Positions 40,203 through 50,100 of a DNA stretch of 64,000 nucleotides are shown here, piece after piece (within the stretch, counting starts at the first letter, position 1; the number at the start of each line of letters is the position of its first letter). This DNA comes from Artocarpus heterophyllus (Eukaryota > Streptophyta > Magnoliopsida > Rosales > Moraceae): the NCBI GenBank assembly GCA_025403435.1, contig CM046353.1:27465715-27529714 (forward strand), given 5' to 3'. Under the pieces are notes generated by a model. The model was not told where the DNA came from, did not search any database, and saw only the letters and a list, made by a program, of their open reading frames with translations. Both the position numbers and the translations under genes were made by a program.

Positions 40203-41945
40203 TACCATGTAATCATGAAAACTATGGCGGTAAGAAGCAAAAGAGGCATCAAATAAAGCCTAATTGGATGAAAAGGAGTATCTTTTGGGAATTACGTTAC
40301 TAGAGCTCATTGTCATTGCATCACAACGTAGATGTCATGCATATCGAGAAAAACAGTGTGTGACAGCTTTTTGCGCACAAATTTGAACATCGATGGAAAA
40401 AGTAAGGATACGATCAACTTGTAAAACATGGAGGTATGTAAGGAGTTGCATTTGTATGAGGAAGATGATCGTTGGATGAAACCACATGTCCGCGTACACA
40501 TTGACCCTAGATAACATAAAGTTTTGTGAGTATTTAAATCAGTACAAGGTTCCCTAATGAGTTTGCGTCATATCTAAGGAAAAACATGATTGAGGGGAAC
40601 AAAAAGATCACTGGGTTAAAATCACATGACTGTCATGTCATAATGCGGCGATTATTGCCAACTGGGATTCAACCATTCATGAAGAAAGAGATTGTCGATG
40701 CACTAACAAAATTAAGCACCTTCTTCTAGTTGATATGTTCGAGGACATTGAGGATAAGTAATTTAGAGAAAGACCAAGAGGATATTGTTCTTATTTTATA
40801 CAAGTTAGAACCAATTTTCCTACCAACCTTTTTTGATATTATGGTTCTTTTAGTGATGCACTAGACAGAAAAAGCCATTTGAGGAGAACCTATTCATTTA
40901 AGGTAGATGTATTTGTTTGAACACTTCCTTGGATCATTCAAGAAGTATGTTAGAAATCATGCACAACTAGAGGGATCAATTGTCGAAGCATATATTGTTA
41001 ATGAAGCTCTGACTTTTTGTTCCACGTATCTAACTATGATTGAGACAAGATTTAACAAATTTGAGGGAAATTGGGTAGATGATGATACAGATGGTAACGC
41101 CAAGATTTTTGTCTTTGACAATCATTTTTGTCCAATTGGAAATATGACCCCAATCATCTTAGATAACTAGTCACGAAATAAAGCAACACATCTGTTCAGA
41201 AATTCAACAATACATTGAATAAGTATTACCCTACATTTGTCTATAAGTATGGTTCTGTCAAATACTATTGTGTCACTCACTCAAATTCCATAATAATAGT
41301 GAACAAATGAAGGAGTTGGAGGATTGCAAACAACCAGATCATTGGAGGATCTTCAAGGATGGAGTTCCCAAAATGGTTTTAGAATAAGATATAACCTTAA
41401 TTTAAATTGTATACAATACAACTTCCATCCGCATTGACTAGATATTCTTAATTTCTAAGAATTATTTACTATTGACATGTGTTTAATCCTCGAGAGCAGA
41501 ACACATCAGAGCCAACTAATTAATTGGTTTCGCTTTTATCTGGTTCAAGCTTTCCTATTAAATGCTATCATGGTTGTATGGTGAACGGAGTCAAGTTTCT
41601 AACATAGAATCAGGATATCAATCGAACTACCTAGAATTAAGATTTCTATGTTCATGTATCAAATAATCAAACATATTCAGAGTCTGCGAGGAGATTTATG
41701 AATTAACCTCCATAAATGACAGTTCTAGTATTCTTTCAAGTGTAAGTGGTTCAACACTCTTCCTGAAAAGAAGAGAGTTCAACAATACAAAAATAGAATA
41801 AGCATCTTTGTTAAGAACTCATGATACGAGAATGAACCATTCATACTTGCATCTCAAGCATAACAAGTATTTTATGTAGATGATTTGTTTACGATCCAAA
41901 TTGAAAAGTTGTTGAACACTTTGGACATTGACATATATAGGATTT
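40203..41945 (+). pseudogene. CACTA (En/Spm) TNP2-type transposase remnant
   Basis: Plus-strand pieces in the right order for plant CACTA transposases. A transposase segment (about 40255-40480) shows NW-M-K-R-SIFWEL and then HNVDVMHIEKN. A DUF4218 domain follows (about 40550-41170): GLKSHDCHV at about 40615, then a single open stretch from 40907 with MYLFEHFLGSFKKYVRNHA and IVNEALTFCS. A DUF4216-like C terminus (about 41740-41900) includes KWFNTLP and YENEPFILASQA. Many stops and frame changes interrupt it. No CACTA terminal repeats were found, so this is a fragment of a once autonomous DNA transposon. Confidence 0.85.
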
Positions 41946-42029
41946 TCTAGAAGCGAATACATTGTCTCCATCTTTTTGTCCCTTAACTCCATTCAAAGAA
42001 ACCATTGGATTGCTTTTTAAATTAAGGTT

Positions 42030-42515
42030 TCTGACACATTTGCCACTAAACTTTTTGCTTTTTACAATGCGGTGCTTAATTTTTTATGGCAATTGAATTC
42101 CTAAGCTTATCAAAGTATGACAATTAAGTCCTAACCATAAATGTCAGTCAAAATTAACAGTCACGTAGATGCATGTGACTTATTTAGAAGACATGTGCAC
42201 CTCATTTACTTCTAATGAGATTCAAATTGTTCCATTATATACCTAAAAAGGTATAAAAAGTGAAAGATATTATATTACATTAATATTTTTTAACAATTTT
42301 GTCGGCATACATGTACATTTTAATTACCCGTAGTGCTCAAAATTCCACCCATTCTCTTATAAGTAGGTCACAGTGCTTCAACGCGAATCGTTTTTCATCT
42401 CAATTTTGATAGGCATTTGTGATTAGGACTTAATTGTCAAAAAAAATTTAAAGATCACATTGTAAAAAAAAAAAAAAAAAAAGTTAAGAGATAAATAGGC
42501 CAAAAACGCTTTAAA
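42030..42515. mobile_element. Foldback (inverted-repeat) element upstream of the phosphatase
   Basis: The left arm (about 42030-42135) and right arm (about 42405-42515) are imperfect reverse complements. 'gacaattaagtcctaa' faces 'ttaggacttaattgtc', and 'ctttttacaatgcggtg' faces 'atcacattgtaaaaa'. The loop is about 270 bp with no ORF. The element ends about 215 bp upstream of the first promoter element. Confidence 0.7.
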
Positions 42516-42729
42516 TTATTGAAAACTATACCTATTATAAACAAAAAGTCAAAATAATGTGTGGAAGTGAACTCTGTCAAAGAAAATTGTGTGGAACTGG
42601 TCCATCATTTCTTAAGCAAGAGACTGTAGTCTTGCCCTAATAACTTACCCTAAATTAAGTATTTTTTGAAAAAACAGCCTATAAAACGTCAAGGAATATT
42701 ACATATTTGCAAGTCATGTCATAAACAAA

Positions 42730-42737
42730 GAATATCC
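42730..42737 (+). promoter_or_regulatory. P1BS element 1 (PHR1-type binding site)
   Basis: GAATATCC fits the palindromic consensus GNATATNC bound by PHR1-family MYB factors, which switch on genes during phosphate starvation. It lies 169 bp upstream of the phosphatase ATG and 34 bp upstream of the TATA box. Confidence 0.65.
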
Positions 42738-42749
42738 CATTATACTTAA

Positions 42750-42757
42750 GCATATCC
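42750..42757 (+). promoter_or_regulatory. P1BS element 2 (PHR1-type binding site)
   Basis: GCATATCC, a second perfect GNATATNC match, exactly 20 bp after the first and ending 6 bp before the TATA box. Confidence 0.65.
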
Positions 42758-42763
42758 TTCACG

Positions 42764-42771
42764 CTATAAAT
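42764..42771 (+). promoter_or_regulatory. TATA box of the phosphatase gene
   Basis: CTATAAAT, 135 bp upstream of the ATG at 42899. Position and sequence fit a plant TATA with a roughly 100-nt leader. Confidence 0.6.
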
Positions 42772-42898
42772 GTATTCCCTAGCTTCTTCAAGGCGCTTTA
42801 ATCTTGGCTTGAATTTTGAACAATTTCTAACCATCATCTCTTACATATATTAATGTTTCTGAGATCATTTTCTCTTATACATGTAACATACCACAGCC

Positions 42899-45800
42899 AT
42901 GGCTTCTTTGTCCTCTGAATATTATAGTAACAATAGAGCAATAATACTATTCTTCTTTATTTTCACCGCTACCCTTTCACTTTGCTTTCTTTCTTCTGTG
43001 GCTGAACTTCAATATTTCCAACATCGGGCAAAAGCCGACGGAACTCTCAGCTTCTTGGTCGTCGGTGACTGGGGACGACAGGGACTCTACAACCAATCCG
43101 AAGTCGCTCTTCAGGTCTACTTTTTCCGTCATTGAAATTTTCTTATGTGGTTAAATAATCATATCCTTGCGCTCTTATTTTTTATGGTTGTTTATGTTTT
43201 CTCAAAAGTGTTTATTCGTGATAACAATATTATATATTTATAAATTTGAGTGCCTAACTTATCACATATGTATACTTAATCTGTTTTTCACACGTTAATT
43301 ATACAATTATTGATTCACACATCTGATGATGCATGTGTTTGTGCAAATAATTTGTTCATTTTTTTTATTAAGTTTGGTTTCTTCATGCTATTTATTTTCT
43401 GAGATCACTACTTTTCCAATAATGGTTGAATTACTAATCAAATAATGTTAAATATGTACTCTCTTTTTGGTCGATTTTCTAAAAGGTTGATAATAAAAGA
43501 AAAATTATAATTGGACTCATAGGGTACACACATTTATACAGGAACATAGGAAAGTTATTTACATCTGCTTGAAACTGATGCTTGATAAATTTTGCCTTTT
43601 TATGGATGTTCTTTTGTTCACATATGTACTTATAACTGAAAGCAACAATATTTTACAGATAAAAAGGGCCTACAAAAATCAATGATAAGCCAAAATGTCA
43701 CTAATTTTATCTTCAAAGAAAATAAAATAAAAAATAGAAATAAATAAATAAGAATTTCCTTCTTCCTCTTATGTCTGTGTAAGAAATCATATACAGATAT
43801 CCCCATTTATAGAACTAAAAACCAACTTGATCAATAATAACGACCATAAAGATCGCAAGCTAACGTGTCCTAGTAAATTAAGTATCTAAATAGCATTATG
43901 CCATATATATTCCAAAAGGATCTTCTTCGCATATTCTCCCTCTTTAGTTGATGCCAAGTACATATTGAAAATCGACATTTACATCATTGTCATAGGTTTA
44001 AATGATCTATCTAATATAGGACCCTCCACATGTATTATTCCTCGTCCTTTTTTAAGATTAACAAAGAAAAACGACCCTCTCAAAAAAAAACAAAGAAAAA
44101 CGACTCTATTATTGCTTTTAGGCATTAATAAACATTTTGACATATTATACATTTTCCACATACTAAGATGTCATTCATGACATATGGATAGAAAGTATAC
44201 ACGTGACACAAATTAATTAGCCTGTATCTGTCATCCGAAAAGAAATTTCAAAGTTGTGTAAATATGACCATGATTTTCTAATGTCCTTTACATTCTCTAG
44301 ATAACATGCAATATGGCTCCGCTTTTCATGAAAAGATCACTGTATTATGAGTTAATATTAAATGGTTCGGTGAAAGAAATGCTGTTGTTTTGTATTCTTT
44401 TTTTTTATTATTTTTATCTTTATTTTACCATTTCATGATTGTCTTACACAAAATTAGTTTTTCTCCCCTCAAAAAAATTGGTTTTTCTAAATTCAGATGG
44501 GCATAGTTGGAGAAAAACTAGACATCGACTTTGTAATCTCCACGGGTGATAATTTCTACGAAGATGGTTTGGTAGGTGTGGATGACCCTGCATTTTATAA
44601 ATCATTTTCCAATATCTACACCGCCCCCAGTTTGCAGAAGAAATGGTACAATGGTATCATTTTCAACTACATGTTTTTTTTCCAATTAACAATTATTCTA
44701 TTACATGTAATTCTTTTACAATTTAGAGGGTGTTTGGATTGTCGGTTCCAACTATTAGTTCAAACTTGAAACACTATAACAATTTAAATTCTATAAGAAA
44801 AAATATTGTAGCAAAATCATTTCAAATTAGATTTTTTTTTTGTTCAAATTGGTGAACTAAACAACATATTATTAATAATATGAGACATGCTATATTTGTA
44901 GGTAGTCCCATATTGAGCTTACTTTATACTATTAATTATTGGCAGTGTTGGGGAACCATGACTATCGTGGGAATGTTTCAGCACAACTGAGTCCCCTTCT
45001 CAGGACAAGGGATGGTAGATTTCTTTGCTTGCGATCATACATTCTTAAAGCAGGTGAGTAAGATTCAAATTTGGTTTCCAAACTTGTAGGGATTAAATTA
45101 AAAGGAACACATGTAATATTGTTTGGTTGATAACAGAGGAAATGTGGAAATTTTGGTGAATTTAGTATAATTGTTCAAACGTTATTCGGCATGATCATTT
45201 GTACGGTTTATGTATGTATACATGATTTATGTATGTTCCATACACATATCATATCATATAATATATATATATGTAGTTTTATGTCGCCCTCTTGTGCAGC
45301 AGACATTGTAGAATTTTTCTTTGTGGACACCACGCCATTTGTAGACGACTACTTTACAAACCCAGGGGACCACACCTACGACTGGAGGGGTGTTTTGCCA
45401 AGGCTGGATTACCTCTCAAACCTGCTGAAGGTAACTCGGTAATTGATCTCTTAAATCATCTGAAAGCCTACTACTTAAATAAATCAATTACACCTTTTAT
45501 GATTTACGCCTTTTTTGTTGAAGAAAATTGACCAATTACAAGTCCTTTCTCTTTCACAATTTGCACTTAGAAGAGTGATATTATATATGGCATAGCTGAT
45601 TAATTGGGTTTTGCAAATAGGATGTGGAGTCAGCATTAAAGAATTCCATTGCAAAGTGGAAAATTGTGGTTGGACATCATCCAATCAAAAGCGCTGGACA
45701 CCATGGGAATACTCAAGAGCTTCGACTACAGCTCCTCCCAATCCTTGAGGTACATATATATACATATACATATACATATACATATATATACGCACGCGTG

Positions 45801-46576
45801 CACATGAATTTACAAATAAGTTGCCAACCATGCGCAAAATTGATGTATTTTCTTTTATTTAAACCATTGTTCAGGAAAATAGTGTTGATTTCTACGTAAA
45901 TGGACATGACCATTGCTTGGAGCGCATCATTGATACTAAAAGGTAAATATTGTGGTCTACAATGTTGTTAAGTAGAGTTGTGTATTTGAAACAATGGAGC
46001 TAGAATAAGCCTTTTAGTTGTTGCACTGGAGTCATTTGATTGCAGTCCCATCTAAACACCCACCTAAATTGGACGAGTTATAGTCCTAAACAACCCGACT
46101 CAGGTAGGGTCGGGGATCGGGATATGAAATACATAGGCCCCGACCCTACCCGACAAGGCTCACTTTTATCTCATAGCACAACTCAACCTTGTCTGAATGT
46201 GAAGCATTTTTCTAATCTTGAGAACCGTACAGAAATTGATACCCGTGATTGATGCTAGCATGCTTGCTTTATAAAATTAAATTACCAAAAAAAATAATCG
46301 ATTAGGTAAGCCTTCTTGTGCAGCCAAATCCAGTTTTTGACGAGCGGAGGTGGCTCCAAAGCATGGAGAGGTGACATAAAATCGTGGAATCCAGAAGAAC
46401 TTAAGTTCTACTATGATGGGCAAGGTTTTCTGTCCGTGGAAATGACCAAGGAAGTGGCCAACTTTGTATACTACGATGTCTTTGGTAATGTCTTGCACAA
46501 ATGGAGCCTCTTCAAGGAGGTGAACTTATCCGCACAAAGAAATTCCTCCAAAAACAGCCAAGAGAGGATCGCGTAG
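42899..46576 (+). CDS. Purple acid phosphatase, low-molecular-weight type (7 exons, 353 aa)
   Basis: Binuclear-metal phosphatase that releases phosphate from organic esters, probably secreted or vacuolar. Exons: 42899-43114, 44497-44653, 44946-45053, 45300-45430, 45621-45749, 45875-45942, 46324-46576. All introns are GT-AG and frame is kept. All five metal-ligand blocks are present: GDWG (56-59), GDNFY (89-93), GNHD (127-130), VGHH (221-224) and GHDH (257-260). A hydrophobic segment at residues 14-33 is a signal peptide or anchor. N-glycosylation sequons occur at NQS 65-67 and NVS 134-136. Length and the GSKAWRGD and FYYDGQGF segments fit the plant PAP3/PAP8/PAP17 group; which member is not certain. 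Exon 4 can start at 45300 or 45303 because of a CAGCAG acceptor. Two P1BS sites suggest phosphate-starvation control. The gene looks intact. Confidence 0.94.
44725..44870 (+). repeat. hAT-MITE-like insertion in phosphatase intron 2
   Basis: Starts 'gagggtgtttggattgtcgg' and contains 'ccaactattagttcaaac', 'aacactataac' and 'attgtagcaaaa', the same motif set as annexin intron 1. It ends near 'ggtgaactaaacaac'. Family name is inference. Confidence 0.45.
46103..46150. repeat. Perfect 13-bp hairpin in phosphatase intron 6
   Basis: GGTAGGGTCGGGG (46103-46115) and CCCCGACCCTACC (46138-46150) are exact reverse complements around a 22-bp loop, flanked by further GC-rich sequence. It lies in an otherwise AT-rich intron and looks like an inserted repeat fragment. 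Confidence 0.75.
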
Positions 46577-47140
46577 TTATGCAATGAATAGAGAAGATTA
46601 TAAGAAAGTGATTATCAAGGAAAGTTGGTGAAAGTCGCTATTTGCTATGTATGTGCTGTGTGCATTCCTGAGTCACTCCCTACATGATGTGTGTAAATAT
46701 ATACTGACAAAATGTCTACATATAACTATAGCTTAATCAACTCCACTGTAATAACATCCCTAATAATTTTCCTTTTTTTACTTTTTAAAGGACGAGAAAA
46801 GAGAGTAGGATTAAGAAAAGTGTACTGTTAAAGTGTTGTTAGACAGTTATAAACGACATTTTACCCATAAACAACAGTCATAAAACTATATGTTGGTTGT
46901 CAAACATGTTCCTTGCACCTTTGATAAGTACTCTCGCTGTAGCTCTCCCTCACCATCACATCCCTCACCCTCCACCCACTATTACATCTGCATGGCTATA
47001 GTAAAAACAATATTTAAGAAGAAAAAGAAAAAATTCCTGACACCCTTTTTTTTTTTTTTTGCTAATCATATTGACATAAATGACGACAATATATGTAGAT
47101 GCATACCTAGATAATTTCGACTACATTTCATGAAGCAGTG
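46577..47140. other. Intergenic spacer between converging genes
   Basis: 564 bp holding the 3' ends of the phosphatase (+) and the oxygenase-like gene (-). Includes A-rich and T-rich tracts (poly-T at about 47046-47060). No gene is seen. Confidence 0.7.
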
Positions 47141-50100
47141 TCAGACGAATATGTTGTTTTCTCCTCGTCGAACGCAACAAGGAATATAGATTTGTTGTTT
47201 TGTCCAGTAGGGTAAGCTCTGTACTATTCTGTCATACGACGCACGCACATAATCTTCCCACATCGCTGCAACAGCAACGAACTTTTTCCAATCGAAGTAC
47301 AGTGGCAAACTTTTGCCACAAGCTGCACGACTGAGCACCGTCTCCATTAGATGATCGTCCTTCGAAAATAAAGATTTGAGGCCACTAATCCTTTGCTTCT
47401 GTGACTCAGATAGTAGTATGACTTTGCTGCTTTCTGCTTCCGCATTGGTTGTGGTTTCCAATTCAGAGGTTTTCCAACAGTGGTATTGCACCACCTATTG
47501 TGATGCGAGGATGATAAAAAAGACAAATTTCAAGGCAATTAAACACAACTTCCCTACAAATTACTGCTCTAACTACTTGGAAAACGGCAATCAATGAAGG
47601 ATGGTGGTCAAAAAGTATACTGAATAATGCGAAATAGAATAGCATCAAACCAAAATGTTAGTTCAAGAAGCAAAAATTGACCTTGAATAATTGCCTTAGT
47701 AACAACCTGTGAGATACCAATAGTATCACATGGAGTTATTTTAAGATAATTAGTGGGTTTATAGCCCTTGGATTTCCTCCCCTTGCAAGCCAGTTTTACA
47801 AAGGTGAGTTCTACTCAATGGGTTTGTAACAATCCCAATTAACGGGACACTAACACTAACGGAGAAATTGAACTGAAAAGAGTGAATCTTTATAGAAGAT
47901 CGAAGAATTGCAGATGAAATTGACAAACCCTACCAATGAACTATAGAAGCAGAGAGACAAGAGTAGCAGATATTCTAGACATCTGCCAACTCTCCCAAGG
48001 GCCTCCCCAAATTCCCATAAACCAGACCGTCCCAAATAACTACTAATTCCCTCCCCTTTGTGCTGCCCATTCTCCTCTAACAAACAACTAACAGCTATGA
48101 TTAGAGAAACTCTTAGCTTTCAAGGGAAAGCGGATAAAAGACAACATTGTACCTTCCCATATTAAAGATTGCCTGTCCATATATGCATTCAAAAGGGATT
48201 CCTAAAATCCCAAAACCTCAAGCATTGTTATCAATATAACAATAAAAATCAATATCTTAGGGCATCAATATATCAACCAAGCCTATCCGCAAATAAGATT
48301 TTTCAAATAGTCATGAATAACTTTGTTTCCAAATTCAAAATGCTTTGACAATCTCTAAGAGGAAAGGAGAGAAAGTAAGATAGAGAAAGGATGAAAAACA
48401 CCATAGAATAACGTATATAGCTCCCTTGAAATAATAGAAAAGCTAAAATTTTGAATTTTGAATTTTGAACCATTACCAAAAATTCCATAGTTTTTCCAAA
48501 ACACACTAACTCTAAACAAGCAATGCCTCAATACCTGAAGTGCATGTAACATGTTTACAAATCCCGTTTCAAACAATTCATCTCCTCTTGCCAATCGCAG
48601 CGGCTCCATTAATAACTCAGAGATATCAGAGTAGCGACTGTTGTCTTGAGAATAAAGTACGTCAAGTAAAAGTACACGCAGTCTTGCCCAGCATATATCA
48701 AAACCTGACTGGTTGTCATCAGAGGCATTGGCCCAGAAAAAACCAGTACATATTACTGGATGCTGGCAGAGGTACCATGAATTGAGTTCACTACTATGTA
48801 ATGAGCTTTCTGAGAGAAGGGAAAGAAGTTTAGCATCCTCATCACAAGAACTGTCATGACTAAACCAAAATGCCAAAGTAAGTCTTTCTCCCTCACTAAT
48901 CTGTAGATAATATAAATTAGAAACATGAAATAAAGAATTTAGAAAATACTTCACATCCAGGAGTGACTATTTAAAGAGGTCAAATGGATGGAAATGTGAA
49001 GTTTCTAGCCAGCCCATTATGATATGCAATTTTGTTTTCGGTCCATATTTATGCAAGTATATGAGTGTGTGCGTGTTTATGAATGAACAAGAGAGAGAGA
49101 GAGAGAGAGAGAGAAGAACCTCATCGACAGAGTGAATGTAACGGCCATCAGCTGTGTATATCACAACATCCTGGAAATATAGAAGTGGCTAGTGAATTTG
49201 GGCGATCAATTAGAATACGAGAATTTCGAAGACATCAGAAATTTCTTTTATTATTTCCATGAGGCAAACTTTCGAGTCCAAAATATTAATACATGCATTA
49301 GATTGATAGAATTCGAGGAAACCTTTTTAAGTATCTCTACTTACTCCACGTGATGGTATAATAGTTGGAGGATCCCCATCCTTGAAGTGGAAAATTCCAC
49401 CATTGAAATCATCCCCATAGTTGTTCAAATAACAAACTGCCTTTACAATCAGAATTAATGAAAACAGTCGGCACCCAAGTAACACATTTCAAGCAGACAT
49501 AACTGCACTAAGGAACAATTAATTATACAAGGAAGAAGCTAAAAGAGAAAGAAAGGGAGAAAATGGCAATACAAACTGCAAAGGATAAAATCGGCTCCTA
49601 AACAGGCAAATCATGATCAAACAGATCAAAAAGACACCATAAGAGACAATGAAAAAAAAAAAAAAAAAACAAGGCAATTATTGTTAGTGAAATATCTCTG
49701 ACAAGTTGCATACGCACCGAAATATCGCGTCGTTTGAGATAAGGCCTATTATCAACACTATGCCACCCGATGCTTGCTCCTCTAGTCCAGCTGAATGTAA
49801 AAAGAATAATATCATAACATGTTACTGCCACAGAAATCTCGTTGATGTACTTTTTGATAAGAAAAACTCATTGGGTATATTGCACAAACCTAATCAAACC
49901 CGTGAACTCAACAAAGAGTTCATACTCGCACCCCAAGAATTCCTCTACCATCTCCTTCAGCGTCTCTATACCATGGTTTTAAGTTTATAAATAGAAGCTT
50001 CTTTAAGGGAAAAAACAAATAAACAAAAAAAATACAAAAACAAAAATGGTAAATTAAACTATAATGTCCTGTCACGCCCCGGAGTACGGGAGGTGACGTG

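Noticed and set aside
42679..42686. Earlier TATA-like sequence (ctataaaac) for the phosphatase
   Set aside because: It is 220 bp upstream of the ATG; the copy at 42764, next to the P1BS pair, fits better.
49598..49831. 77-aa minus-strand ORF as a separate gene
   Set aside because: Only 49718-49790 is coding (exon 4); the rest is intron with a clear acceptor at 49791.
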